Shown here: in pieces, positions 17,101-24,522 of the stretch | How the letters are laid out: every line of letters starts with the position of its first letter | How positions within the stretch are numbered: position 1 is the first letter of the stretch | From: Sanguibacter antarcticus | GTDB taxonomy: Bacteria > Actinomycetota > Actinomycetes > Actinomycetales > Cellulomonadaceae | Assembly: GCF_002564005.1 (NCBI RefSeq) | Contig: NZ_PDJG01000001.1 | Coordinates: 2,728,001 to 2,792,000 of the forward strand | DNA length: 64,000 nucleotides | Reading direction: 5' to 3' | Position numbers and translations under genes: made by a program | Notes under the pieces: model-generated | Database searches by the model: none | Told to the model about the DNA's origin: nothing | The model's input: the letters and a program-made list of their open reading frames with translations, nothing else

Positions 17101-18823
17101 GGTCCAGGGCGACCTCACCCTGCCGCTGACCTACCAGTTCCAGCCAGGTACCGAGGCCGACGGCGTCACCGTCCACCTGCCCATCTCCGTGCTCAACCGC
17201 GTGGTCCCCGACGGCTTCGACTGGATGGTCCCCGGCCTCCTCGCCGAGCTCACGGTCGCCACGATCAAGTCGCTGCCCAAGCCTGTGCGCGTCCAGCTCG
17301 TGCCCGCACCCGACGTCGCGCGCGCGGTGGTCGCCTGGCTGCACGAGGAGTGTCCGCAGTGGGGCGACATCACGCGGGCCGGCGACATGGCCGAGTCGTT
17401 CGAGAGCGCGTTCTCGCGTGCCGTCCGGTCGCTGCGCGACGTCGACATCCCTGCCGACGCCTGGGATCGCGAACGGCTCCCGGCACACCTGCGCATGACG
17501 TTCCGCGTCTTCGAGGAGCGCGGCTCCGGGGCGAAGCGCAGCCAGGTGGTCCTCGACGAGAGCAAGGACCTCGTCGCGCTCCAGCGTCGCCTCGCGGCGC
17601 AGTCCCAGGACGCCGTGCGCTCCGCGGTGAAGAGCGCGGTAGGCACGGCCCTCCGCGAGGCCCAGGCCGCGGCGAGCGCAGCGGCGGTCGCTGGTGCGGG
17701 TGCGGATGCTGGTGCCGGGGCTGGTGCTGGTGCTGGTGCGGATGCGGGTGCCGCCCACCCGACGTCCGTCGAGGTCGGCACTTCCAGTCCAGATCGGCGG
17801 TCTGGACTGCCGACCCCGGCCCAGAGTGCCGACTTCGCGGGCTCCGGAAGCTCCGGAGGCTCTGGGGGGCCAGGGGTGGCAGGAGCGGCAGGGGTGGCAG
17901 GGGGAGCAAGAGGGGTAGGGGCCTCTGTCACCGAGGTTGGTGGGCTGACGACCTGGCCCAGCGACTTGCCCGACGGGGTCATGCCCGCACAGGTCGAGAC
18001 GCCCGGCCCTGGCGGGATGGTCGTGCGTGGCTATCCGGCACTCGTCGAAGAACGGTCCGGTGCGTCGTGGACCGTCGCGCTGCGGGTTCTCGCCGACGCG
18101 TCACGTCAGGCAGGCGAGCACGAGCGGGGCGTCAGGCGGCTCGTGCTCGGAGAGACCGCGCTGCAGCAGGCACGCATCACGTCGCGGTGGTCGAGCAGCC
18201 AGTCCCTCACGCTCGCGGCCAGCCCGTACACGAGCACGGCTGCGCTCGTGGCCGACCTGCAGCTCGCCGCCGTCCGCATGCTCACGCCGGAGGCCGGGTT
18301 CGTCCGGGATGCTGCTGCCTATGCCGCGACCGTCAAGGGCGTGAAGGTGCGGCTCGAAGACCAGGTCCACACGGTCGTCGGGCACGTGGTCGCAGCCCTC
18401 GCCGCAGCACGCACGCTCGACGGCGAGATCCGCAGCGGCAACAGCCTCGCGCTGCTCAGCACGCTCGCCGACATCCGCGACCACGTCGGCGGTCTCGTCG
18501 TCGACGGTTTCGTCGCCGCGACACCAGGTCACCGGCTGCCGCACCTCGCACGGTACTTGCGGGCTGCGTCGTACCGGCTGGAGAAAGCGATGACGAACCC
18601 GAACCGCGACGCTGAGCTCGCGTGGCGGGTGCACGACGTCGAGGAGGCGCACGCGAGAGCCCGCGCCGCGTACGCGGCCGGCTCGCCCGACCCTGTCCGT
18701 GCAGCCGAGCTCGCCGAGGTGCGATGGACGATCGAGGAGTTCCGCGTCTCGCTGTTCGCCCAACAGCTCGGCACCGACGGCCCCGTGAGCGAGAAGCGCA
18801 TCCGCAAGGTCCTAGGCGTCTGA
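14192..18823 (+). CDS. hrpA: ATP-dependent RNA helicase HrpA (DEAH box)
   Basis: 1543 residues, GTG start. A basic, disordered N-terminus precedes the helicase core: Walker A GETGSGKTT near residue 115, DEAHERS near 211, SATI near 250, and the helicase C domain ending near NQRSGRCGR (about 450). These are followed by the HA2/OB region and the DUF3418 C-terminal domain typical of bacterial HrpA. HrpA remodels RNA; in Escherichia coli it helps clear stalled ribosomes and process mRNA. Two low-complexity inserts stand out: a Gly-Ala-Asp run near residues 1170-1190 coded by imperfect 6-bp repeats and a Gly-Ser-Ala run near 1210-1250. They separate the HA2/DUF3418 part from the extreme C-terminal helical region and are likely length-variable linkers. 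Confidence 0.94.
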   Translation: MSTADENHQTTDPSAGTERPSTAPRRPRRNRRGRSPSDRSRDDGSQSDRPRGDRPRGGGVRVPRVNPARLARAAAARAAVVVPPITYPEQLPVSARREDIAAAIRDHQVVIVAGETGSGKTTQIPKIALELGRGRAGQIGHTQPRRIAARTVAERIAEEVGTTLGEIVGYQVRFTDTSSEETLVKVMTDGILLAQIQRDPQLLAYDTLIIDEAHERSLNIDFILGYLTRLLPQRPDLKVIITSATIDSARFARHFAPGGPAPAPTPADEGAPAATGPGSTTPPDVPLAPVIEVTGRTFPVELRYRPLTPEDAKKGEERDLMTAVCEAVDELSAAGPGDILVFFSGEREIHDASDALAGHFGARVSDPRRPDHIEVMSLYSRLSAAEQHRVFQSHPGRRVVLSTNVAETSLTVPGIRYVIDPGTARISRYSKATKVQRLPIEPVSQASANQRSGRCGRVADGIAIRLYSEDDFESRPEFTEPEILRTSLASVLLQMISVGVVRTPDDVARFPFVEAPDTRAIRDGVQLLTELGALETQAPPVPPEPARTTGGAEPQTTAGSLGKGGGTRLTDVGRALAQLPMDPRLARMIVEGGRRGSAREVMIVAAALSIQDPRERPADFRPQADQSHARFTDPTSDFLSYLNLWEYVRAQQRDLGSSAFRRMCKSEYINFLRVREWQDVVAQLREMAKPLGIVVNAPSTHAEAADDDLRLTWDTDTIHRSLLAGLLSQIGMQEATEVKASSVKGRESANDRRAKKFARNEYLGARGARFAIFPGSGLAKKPPVWIMAGELVETSRLWGRDVARIQPEWAEELASHLVKRTYSEPHWSTKQGAAQAIEKVLLYGVPIVTDRKVLYSKVNPEIARELFVRHALVQGEWTTHHAFFAENRRLLDEAAELEARSRQRGLMVDDDALFAFYDERVPESVVSARHFDQWWKNARRDDPELLTFTRDLLVPEGATSVSADEFPHEWVQGDLTLPLTYQFQPGTEADGVTVHLPISVLNRVVPDGFDWMVPGLLAELTVATIKSLPKPVRVQLVPAPDVARAVVAWLHEECPQWGDITRAGDMAESFESAFSRAVRSLRDVDIPADAWDRERLPAHLRMTFRVFEERGSGAKRSQVVLDESKDLVALQRRLAAQSQDAVRSAVKSAVGTALREAQAAASAAAVAGAGADAGAGAGAGAGADAGAAHPTSVEVGTSSPDRRSGLPTPAQSADFAGSGSSGGSGGPGVAGAAGVAGGARGVGASVTEVGGLTTWPSDLPDGVMPAQVETPGPGGMVVRGYPALVEERSGASWTVALRVLADASRQAGEHERGVRRLVLGETALQQARITSRWSSSQSLTLAASPYTSTAALVADLQLAAVRMLTPEAGFVRDAAAYAATVKGVKVRLEDQVHTVVGHVVAALAAARTLDGEIRSGNSLALLSTLADIRDHVGGLVVDGFVAATPGHRLPHLARYLRAASYRLEKAMTNPNRDAELAWRVHDVEEAHARARAAYAAGSPDPVRAAELAEVRWTIEEFRVSLFAQQLGTDGPVSEKRIRKVLGV

Positions 18824-18893
18824 AGCGCCGACCACCAGCAAACTACAGGCGGCAACCTGCAGGCTTCGGGCCCCAGGCTGTGGGCTGTGGGCT

Positions 18894-18948
18894 GCAGACG
18901 GCAGACGGCAGACGGCAGACGGCAGACGGCAGACGGCAGACGGCAGAC
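18894..18948 (+). repeat. 7-bp tandem repeat, almost 8 copies
   Basis: Unit GCAGACG repeated seven times perfectly plus six bases of an eighth. It begins about 70 bases after the hrpA stop and is preceded by two copies of CTGTGGG. It makes up part of a 322-base gene-free stretch (18824-19145) that otherwise holds only the inverted repeat described next. A heptameric array of this kind is prone to slippage; no function is evident. Confidence 0.95.
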
Positions 18949-18961
18949 CAGGACATCGAGT

Positions 18962-19019
18962 TCGGCACTTTGAGTCAAGTACGGCACTCCCACCACCCGA
19001 ACTCGACTCAAAGTGCCGA
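18962..19019. terminator. Perfect 15-bp inverted repeat with 28-base loop
   Basis: Arm TCGGCACTTTGAGTC (18962-18976) is matched exactly by GACTCAAAGTGCCGA (19005-19019). The loop also holds a partial copy of the arm (CGGCACT). It lies between the convergent hrpA and LysE-type genes, where a bidirectional terminator is expected, but the long loop and low-GC arm centre are unlike an ordinary intrinsic terminator; a protein-binding dyad or a mobile-repeat remnant is possible. Confidence 0.6.
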
Positions 19020-19145
19020 CCTCACCGGTGCCCGGGGGCGGGTGGGGCTGACCCCGAACGGGTGGGGCCACCAGGGGTGGGGGCAGGAGCCGCTGCCGGA
19101 GAGCCGGCAGGAGCCGCGACCGAGGGGCTCGGCCGCGGAGGCGTG

Positions 19146-19775
19146 TCAGTCGCCGAGCGCCAGGCGCACGCCGAGGCCGATCATGACGACGGCGATGACC
19201 GAGTCGAGGATGCGCCACGAGCGAGGGCGGGCGAAGAACGGCCGGAGGTAGCGGGCGCCGAGTCCGAGCGCCAAGAACCACACGATGCTCCCGACCACCG
19301 CCCCGACGGCCCACCACCACCGCTGGGCGCCCGGGTTCTGGTTGGCGACCGACCCGAGGAACACCACCGTGTCGAGATAGACGTGCGGGTTGAGCCACGT
19401 GAGCGCCACAGCGGTCCCGACCGTGGACCGCAGGCTCGTCGACGGTGGTGCGTCGGTCGGAGAGAGCGCTCCGGGGTGGAACGCACGCCGGGCGGCGAGC
19501 AGGCCGTAGACGACGAGGAAGCCCGCACCGAGGACCCGCACGACGACGAGCGCACCGGGCGCGGCGTCGACCACCGCACCGATGCCGAGCACCCCCGCAA
19601 GGATGAGGACGACGTCCGACCCTGCACAGACGCTCACCACCGCGAGGATCGTCCGGCGCTCGCCCAGGATGCCGAGCCGCAAGACGAAGGCGTTCTGCGC
19701 ACCGATCGCCACGATGAGCGCCAGCCCGGTCCCGAGCCCGAAGAGCGCCGGCAGCAGCGTCGTGGAGAAGGTCAT
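19146..19775 (-). CDS. LysE/ArgO-family amino-acid exporter
   Basis: 209 residues from the ATG beginning MTFSTTLLPALFG. Six hydrophobic segments and the family pattern ALIVAIGAQNAFVLRLGILGE near the N-terminus plus ALTWLNPHVYLDTVVFLG in the middle are diagnostic of the LysE superfamily (ArgO/LysE type), which exports basic amino acids such as lysine and arginine. No LysG/ArgP-type regulator is next to it. The DoxX gene upstream ends 53 bases before the start and could share a promoter. The exact substrate is inference from the family. Confidence 0.9.
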   Translation of the reverse strand: MTFSTTLLPALFGLGTGLALIVAIGAQNAFVLRLGILGERRTILAVVSVCAGSDVVLILAGVLGIGAVVDAAPGALVVVRVLGAGFLVVYGLLAARRAFHPGALSPTDAPPSTSLRSTVGTAVALTWLNPHVYLDTVVFLGSVANQNPGAQRWWWAVGAVVGSIVWFLALGLGARYLRPFFARPRSWRILDSVIAVVMIGLGVRLALGD

Positions 19776-19828
19776 GCGGCCGAGAGCAGTGACCTGGCCG
19801 TTGGCCAAGGATGTGCATCCACTCGCGG

Positions 19829-20281
19829 TCACTCTTCCTGGGGAGAGCGCGACCGCTGACGCCAGGCGTGCCACGCGCCCGTCGACCAGAGCGCCCACGC
19901 GACGAGCAGCGGCTGGAAGAGCAGCCGGACGCTCCGGGCGAGGTCGGAGTCGAGCCCGAAGGCGTCGGTGCGCGTGACGAGCTGCGAGATGTTGCCCGGG
20001 AAGACGATGACGAAGAACGCGGCAACCACCCAGCCGACACGGACGCGATGCGTGCGGCCGAACAGGAGGGCCGCGCCGAGGCTCAGCTCGACGGCGCCAG
20101 AGACATAGACGACCGAGTCGCGCGCCGGGAACCACGGCGGCACCTGAGCGAGGAACTCGTCCGTGTTCTGCAGGTGCCCCACCCCGGCCGCGAGCAGCAC
20201 GGCTGCGAGGCCCCAACGCCCGACCGTTCGTGCGGCGGGGTGCGGTGCGGGCGTCGCCACGAGGCTCGGTTCGACAGTCAT
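19829..20281 (-). CDS. DoxX-family membrane protein
   Basis: 150 residues, ATG start. Four transmembrane segments; the spacing and the motifs GLAAVLLAAGVGHLQN, SGAVELSLGAALL and FPGNISQL fit DoxX/DoxX-like proteins, small membrane proteins linked to quinone or thiol redox in some members. The start is 39 bases from the stop of the amino-acid permease gene upstream on the same strand, and a LysE-type exporter gene follows, so these three may be co-transcribed. Function in this organism unknown. Confidence 0.82.
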   Translation of the reverse strand: MTVEPSLVATPAPHPAARTVGRWGLAAVLLAAGVGHLQNTDEFLAQVPPWFPARDSVVYVSGAVELSLGAALLFGRTHRVRVGWVVAAFFVIVFPGNISQLVTRTDAFGLDSDLARSVRLLFQPLLVAWALWSTGAWHAWRQRSRSPQEE

Positions 20282-20320
20282 CGCAAAAAACCTAGCACCG
20301 CGCGAAGGATCCGCACCCGC

Positions 20321-21844
20321 TCAGGTGCGGACCTCGTCCGAGCTGTCGGTCGCAGCAGCCGCGCGCGCAGATCCTTCCCGGCCGAGCTGGCTGTTGCGGT
20401 ACGAGAACCCGAAGTAGACGGCCGTCCCGATGACGAGCCAGGCGCCGAACCGCAACCACGTCAGGGTGGTGAGGTTCGACATGAGCCAGAGGCACGCGAC
20501 GCCCGAGACGATCGGCAGCGCGGGCGACCACGGGACGCGGAAGCCACGCTCGAGGTCGGGACGTGAGCGGCGCAGGAGCGGGATGCCGAAGCTCACGAGC
20601 ACGAACGCGGAGAGCGTCCCGATGTTGATCATCTCCTCGAGCAGCTCGACCTCGGAGAACCCGGCGATCGCGGCGACGACGACTCCCGCGCCGACCTGCA
20701 GGCGCACCGGCGTGTGGAAGCGGCCCGACGTGCGAGACAGCGCCCGCGGCAGCAGCCCGTCGCGGCTCATCGAGAAGACGATCCGGGTGAGCCCGAGGAG
20801 GAGCACCATGATGACCGACGTGAGGCCGAGCAGGATCCCGATCGAGATGACCTTGCCCGCCCAGTCCGCACCGACGAGGACGAACGCTGTCGTGAGCGAC
20901 GGGCTGTCGCTCGCGGCGAGCTCGGTGTACGAGACCATGCCGGTGACGACGACGGTGACCAGGATGTAGAGGACGGTGACGACGGCGAGCCCACCGAGGA
21001 TCCCGCGCGGGAGCGCTCGCTGCGGGTCTTTGGTCTCCTCCGCGGTGGTGGCGACGACGTCGAAGCCGATGAACGCGAAGAAGACGAGCGCAGCACCGGA
21101 GAGCAGGCCGACGGCTCCGTACGTGGTGGGCTCGAGCCCGAAGAGGAAGGCGAAGAGCGGCTGGTGGAGGGCGGACACCGACTCGGCGGGCTCCGCCGGC
21201 GGGATGAACGGCGAGTAGTTCTCCGCCTTGACGTAGAAGAACCCGACGACGATGACGAAGAGGGTGATGCCGACCTTGAGGATCGTCAGGACCCCGTTGA
21301 CCCGGGTGCTGAGCTTCGTGCCGATGACGAGGAGCACCGTGAACACGGCGACGATCGCGACGGGTCCCCAGTCGAGGTCGACGGGCCCGAGGTCCACCGT
21401 GGTCGGGACGTCGATCCCGAAGAGCCCGAACGCGTCGGACAGGTAGATGCCCCAGAACTTCGCGATGACGGCTGCGGCGAGGAGCATCTCGAGGATGAGG
21501 TCCCAGCCGATGATCCACGCGACGAACTCCCCCATCGTCACGTAGGAGAACGTGTAGGCGGAGCCGGCGATCGGCAGGGTCGACGCGAACTCGGCGTAGC
21601 ACATGATGGCCAGCCCGCACACGACGGAAGCGATGAGGAACGAGATGATCACGCCTGGTCCTGCATAGTTCGCGGCGGCGGTCGCCCCCACGGAGAAGAT
21701 CCCGGCACCGACCGCGACGGCCACCCCCAGGACGGCTAGGTCCCACGCCGTGAGGTCTCGCTTGAGCGAACGGTCCGGGTCGTCCGTCGTCGCCAACGCC
21801 TGCTCGGCGCTCTTGCGCCTGAAGATGTTCTTGCCGCTAGCCAT
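20321..21844 (-). CDS. APC-family amino-acid permease (cationic amino-acid transporter type)
   Basis: 507 residues, ATG start. Twelve or more transmembrane helices. Family marks are GVAVAVGAGIFSVGATAA in helix 1 (the unwound substrate-binding segment), GSAYTFSYVTMGEFVAWIIGWDLILE, and FFAFIGFDVVATTAEETKDPQRALPRGI, the last typical of the cationic amino-acid transporter (CAT/YfnA) branch. It should import amino acids by proton symport. An amino-acid importer upstream of a LysE-type exporter on the same strand suggests amino-acid balance as the theme. The 173 bases upstream to the divergent DUF4235 gene hold both promoters but no clear operator. Confidence 0.92.
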   Translation of the reverse strand: MASGKNIFRRKSAEQALATTDDPDRSLKRDLTAWDLAVLGVAVAVGAGIFSVGATAAANYAGPGVIISFLIASVVCGLAIMCYAEFASTLPIAGSAYTFSYVTMGEFVAWIIGWDLILEMLLAAAVIAKFWGIYLSDAFGLFGIDVPTTVDLGPVDLDWGPVAIVAVFTVLLVIGTKLSTRVNGVLTILKVGITLFVIVVGFFYVKAENYSPFIPPAEPAESVSALHQPLFAFLFGLEPTTYGAVGLLSGAALVFFAFIGFDVVATTAEETKDPQRALPRGILGGLAVVTVLYILVTVVVTGMVSYTELAASDSPSLTTAFVLVGADWAGKVISIGILLGLTSVIMVLLLGLTRIVFSMSRDGLLPRALSRTSGRFHTPVRLQVGAGVVVAAIAGFSEVELLEEMINIGTLSAFVLVSFGIPLLRRSRPDLERGFRVPWSPALPIVSGVACLWLMSNLTTLTWLRFGAWLVIGTAVYFGFSYRNSQLGREGSARAAAATDSSDEVRT

Positions 21845-22017
21845 CGTCGTCTCCCCTGGTCTCGCGCCCGTTCAGGTCTGAGCCTGCTCCTTCGCCAGGG
21901 ACACCGCGAGCCTGGTACCGCGATGCGGGACGACGGCGCCGGCGTCTCCCACCTCGTCGGGCGTCTCGCTAGGCCGTCGACCAGCGAATCTCCAGCACCT
22001 GAACTAGCGTCGGAAGC

Positions 22018-22323
22018 ATGAACGCACCACGCAGAGAAGAGACAGGAACGACGTCCGCGAAGCTCTTGTACCGGCCTGTCGGGCTCGTCAGCTCGCTCAT
22101 CGGCGGGCTCGTCGCCGGACAGATCTTCAAGCAGGTCTACAAGCGTGTCGCCCCTGGCGACCGCAAGGACGCGCCCGGCCCCTTGCAGTCTGAGTACGGC
22201 CTGGGCGAGGTGCTCGTCGCCGCGCTCATCCAGGGTGCCATCTACGCATCCGTCAAGGCGCTCATCGACCGAGGTGGCGCACGCGCCTTCCAGCGCGTGA
22301 CGGGCGACTGGCCTGGTAGCTGA
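22018..22323 (+). CDS. DUF4235 small protein
   Basis: 101 residues, ATG start. A hydrophobic, glycine-rich N-terminal helix (VSSLIGGLVAGQIFKQVYKRV) and a second one near the C-terminus (EVLVAALIQGAIYASVKALIDRGGARAFQRVTG) match the DUF4235 family, small actinobacterial membrane-associated proteins of unknown function. Divergent from the permease gene; convergent with the SDR gene, from which it is separated by a repeat with a perfect 14-bp palindrome. Confidence 0.88.
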   Translation: MNAPRREETGTTSAKLLYRPVGLVSSLIGGLVAGQIFKQVYKRVAPGDRKDAPGPLQSEYGLGEVLVAALIQGAIYASVKALIDRGGARAFQRVTGDWPGS

Positions 22324-22336
22324 GCCTGGTCGTCCG

Positions 22337-22394
22337 CCTGCTCGAGCAGGCCGTCCTCGCGGACGTGCCTGCTCGAGCGGGTCACTGCTCGAGC
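22337..22394. repeat. Palindrome and repeated TGCTCGAGC motif between convergent genes
   Basis: CCTGCTCGAGCAGG (22337-22350) is a perfect 14-bp palindrome. The core TGCTCGAGC recurs twice more (from 22369 and from 22386), each within the sequence CTGCTCGAGCGGGTC. The first and second copies can also pair as a longer stem around GGCCGTCCTCGCGGACG. This sits between the DUF4235 stop and the SDR stop and most likely serves as a bidirectional terminator. Confidence 0.7.
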
Positions 22395-22418
22395 GGGTCG
22401 GTCAGGGCTCAGGACGTG

Positions 22419-23312
22419 TCACGGCGTCGGTGTCCCGCCGTTGACGTTGAGGGTCTCGCCGCTCACGTAGCTCGACTCCTGAGACGCGAGGAACACATAG
22501 GCCGGCGCGAGCTCGGCCGGCTGGCCGGCGCGACCGTACGGGGTCTGCTCCCCGAAGGTCGGCAGCTTCGCGGGCGGCTGACCGCCCGAGGCCTGCAACG
22601 GCGTCCAGATCGGTCCCGGGGCGACGACGTTGACCCGGATCCCCTGGGGTGCGAGCTGCTGGGCTAGCGCCTTGGAGAGCGTGTTGATCGCCGCCTTGGT
22701 CGTCGCGTAGTCGACGAGGTTCGGTGAGGGCTTGTAGGCCTGGATCGAGCTCGTGTTGATGATGCTCGCCCCGGCCGGCAGGTGCGGGAGCGCCTCCTGG
22801 ATGATCCAGAACAGCGCGTGCACGTTCGTCTTGAACGTCAGGTCGAACGACTCCGACGTGAGGTCGGCGAGCTCGTCGACGAACTTCTGCCGGCCTGCGA
22901 TGTTCGCGAGGATGTCGAGCCCGCCGAGCTCGTCGACAGCACGGCGCACGAGCTCGCGTGCGAAGGACTCGTCGGCGATGTCGCCCGGGACGAGGACGCA
23001 CGTGCGGCCCGTCGCGCGGACGAGAGCAGCGACGTCGTCGGCGTCGCTCTGCTCCTCCGGGAGGTAGCTGAGCACCACGTCGGCGCCCTCGCGGGCGTAG
23101 GCGATCGCGACAGCGCGCCCGATCCCGGAGTCTCCCCCGGTGATGAGAGCCTTGCGCCCCTCGAGACGGCCGGACCCGCGATAGCTGTCCTGGCCGTGGT
23201 CCGCCGTCGGGACGAGCTCGGAGTCGAGGCCCGTGCCGGACAGGCTCTGCTCCGGCGGCTCAGGCATCTGGTACTGCGTGATCGGGTTGGTGAGCGTGTG
23301 CTGGTCAGTCAT
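22419..23312 (-). CDS. Short-chain dehydrogenase/reductase, YhxC/YghA-like
   Basis: 297 residues, ATG start. Classical SDR with an N-terminal extension (about 45 residues rich in Pro and Gln, [15 protein letters not shown]) as in stress-type SDRs of the YhxC/YghA group. Cofactor motif GGDSGIGRA near residue 60, NIAG near 140, catalytic Ser in NTSSIQ near 190 and YATTK near 203. Members reduce aldehydes or ketones with NAD(P)H, and homologues are often general-stress genes. It is on the minus strand downstream of the TetR/DUF1304 operon with a stem-loop between, so it is probably a separate unit. Confidence 0.9.
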   Translation of the reverse strand: MTDQHTLTNPITQYQMPEPPEQSLSGTGLDSELVPTADHGQDSYRGSGRLEGRKALITGGDSGIGRAVAIAYAREGADVVLSYLPEEQSDADDVAALVRATGRTCVLVPGDIADESFARELVRRAVDELGGLDILANIAGRQKFVDELADLTSESFDLTFKTNVHALFWIIQEALPHLPAGASIINTSSIQAYKPSPNLVDYATTKAAINTLSKALAQQLAPQGIRVNVVAPGPIWTPLQASGGQPPAKLPTFGEQTPYGRAGQPAELAPAYVFLASQESSYVSGETLNVNGGTPTP

Positions 23313-23333
23313 CTGTGCTCCCTCTCTCAGACA

Positions 23334-23362
23334 CGAGCCCTCACCGGGTGGGTGAGGGCTCG
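23334..23362. terminator. 12-bp stem-loop after the DUF1304 gene
   Basis: Arms CGAGCCCTCACC (23334-23345) and GGTGAGGGCTCG (23351-23362) pair perfectly around a 5-base loop. On the plus strand it is followed by TTCTTT; on the minus strand, the direction of the flanking genes, there is no T-run. It lies between the tetR-DUF1304 operon and the SDR start and probably ends the former. Confidence 0.75.
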
Positions 23363-23400
23363 TTCTTTATCGTCTGGCGACGACGAGGAGGTCGCAACCG

Positions 23401-23787
23401 CTACGCGGCCAGGCCGACCGCCATCGTGAGGAGCGCCACGGCCGGAACCGACAGCTGGACGAGCGCCGCACGGGCCTTGCTCGGCGAGGAGACGAGGAGC
23501 ACGATGCCTGCGAGCACCATCGACCCCGCACCGGCGAAGACGAGCGCTGTCCCCGCCGCAGTCTGGTCGGCGGCGACGAGGACGACGCCGACCACCGTGA
23601 CGATCGCGAGGAAGAGGTTGTAGAAGCCCTGGTTGAAGGCGAGCTCTCGCGTCGCGACCGCCTCCTCGGCCGTGGTCCCGAACGTCGCACGTCCTCGAGG
23701 AGCCGTCCACAAGACGGACTCGAGCACGAAGATGTAGACGTGGACGGCGGCAGCGAGCGCTGCCAGCACGAGACTCAGGGCGATCAT
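23401..23787 (-). CDS. DUF1304 membrane protein
   Basis: 128 residues, ATG start. Four transmembrane helices; the N-terminal VHVYIFVLESVLWTAP and the later ELAFNQGFYNLFLA are family signatures of DUF1304, small membrane proteins of unknown function that are often linked to TetR or MarR regulators. The ATG overlaps the TetR stop by 4 bases (ATGA), so the two are translationally coupled and expressed together. Confidence 0.9.
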   Translation of the reverse strand: MIALSLVLAALAAAVHVYIFVLESVLWTAPRGRATFGTTAEEAVATRELAFNQGFYNLFLAIVTVVGVVLVAADQTAAGTALVFAGAGSMVLAGIVLLVSSPSKARAALVQLSVPAVALLTMAVGLAA

Positions 23788-24407
23788 GGGGACTCCTCAG
23801 GGGTGGGGGCGGGGAGAGCAGAGGTGGGGGCGGGGAGAGCAGGTGTGGCGCGCAGGTCGTCGACCGCGTCGTGGAGCAGCTCGGCCGCGGCCGCCGGGTT
23901 GGTACGGGCTATCGAGAGTGCGGAGATCGTCAGCCCGGCGGTCACCCGGGCGCGTCGGGCTGCGTCCGGGATCTCTGCGGCGAGGGCCGTGGTGAACGCC
24001 GCGACGAGGTCGTCGCGGTACGTCTCGACGACGCGAGCGAGGTCGTCGTCTCGGGCGGCGAGGCTCGTCGACGCGTTGACGAGCAGGCAGCCGAGGCGCG
24101 ACCACCGAGCCGTGTCGTCTCTGAGGACGGCTGCCAGCTGCTCGAGGTAGTCGACGACCTCCCCCAGCCCGGCCCCTGGCGCGCGGACGATCTCGCTCCG
24201 AGGGCCGACGACGACGTCGAGGTAGTTGCGCACCGCGTGGTCGAAGAGGCCTCGCTTGCTGCCGAACGCGTGATAGAGGCTCGACCGGTTGATGCCCGTC
24301 GCCCGTTCGAGGTCGGTGATCGAGGTCGCGTCGTACCCGTGCTCCCAGAAGAGGTCGCGCGCTGCGGCGACGGCGCTCGCCGTGTCGAATGCCTGTGGCC
24401 GACCCAT
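23784..24407 (-). CDS. TetR/AcrR-family repressor
   Basis: 207 residues from the ATG beginning MGRPQAFDTASAV. The N-terminal helix-turn-helix is plain: AARDLFWEHGYDATSITDLERATGINRSSLYHAFGSKRGLFDH (split here by the reader at will; residues about 12-54). The C-terminal half is the ligand domain. It is the first gene of an operon with DUF1304 and is divergent from the reductase gene at 24523; the palindrome at 24480-24503 between them is the obvious operator for both promoters. By family logic, an electrophile or aldehyde-like ligand would release repression of the reductase, but the ligand is inference. Confidence 0.9.
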   Translation of the reverse strand: MGRPQAFDTASAVAAARDLFWEHGYDATSITDLERATGINRSSLYHAFGSKRGLFDHAVRNYLDVVVGPRSEIVRAPGAGLGEVVDYLEQLAAVLRDDTARWSRLGCLLVNASTSLAARDDDLARVVETYRDDLVAAFTTALAAEIPDAARRARVTAGLTISALSIARTNPAAAAELLHDAVDDLRATPALPAPTSALPAPTPEESP

Positions 24408-24479
24408 GGTGTCCTCGTCCCTGTCTGCTCGTCCTCGTACCGTCTGTGGTTGCATCGTTCGCGTTCGTGGTCCACAGTA

Positions 24480-24503
24480 GTTGTGAACCGTTCAGTTCAC
24501 AAC
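24480..24503. promoter_or_regulatory. Inverted-repeat operator for the TetR regulator
   Basis: GTTGTGAAC (24480-24488), a 6-base spacer, then GTTCACAAC (24495-24503): perfect 9-bp arms. It lies 73 bases upstream of tetR and 20 bases upstream of the reductase start, so bound repressor would cover both promoters. Assignment to the adjacent TetR protein is by position. Confidence 0.82.
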
Positions 24504-24522
24504 CTCGATCGAAGGAGTCCCC

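Noticed and set aside
14096..17758. A 1220-codon open frame antisense to hrpA
   Set aside because: Its sequence is low-complexity and rich in Arg, Gly, Asp and Val as expected for the complement of GC-rich coding DNA; the sense strand has full helicase motifs.
18894..18948. CRISPR array
   Set aside because: The 7-bp units are directly adjacent with no spacers, and no cas gene is in the window.
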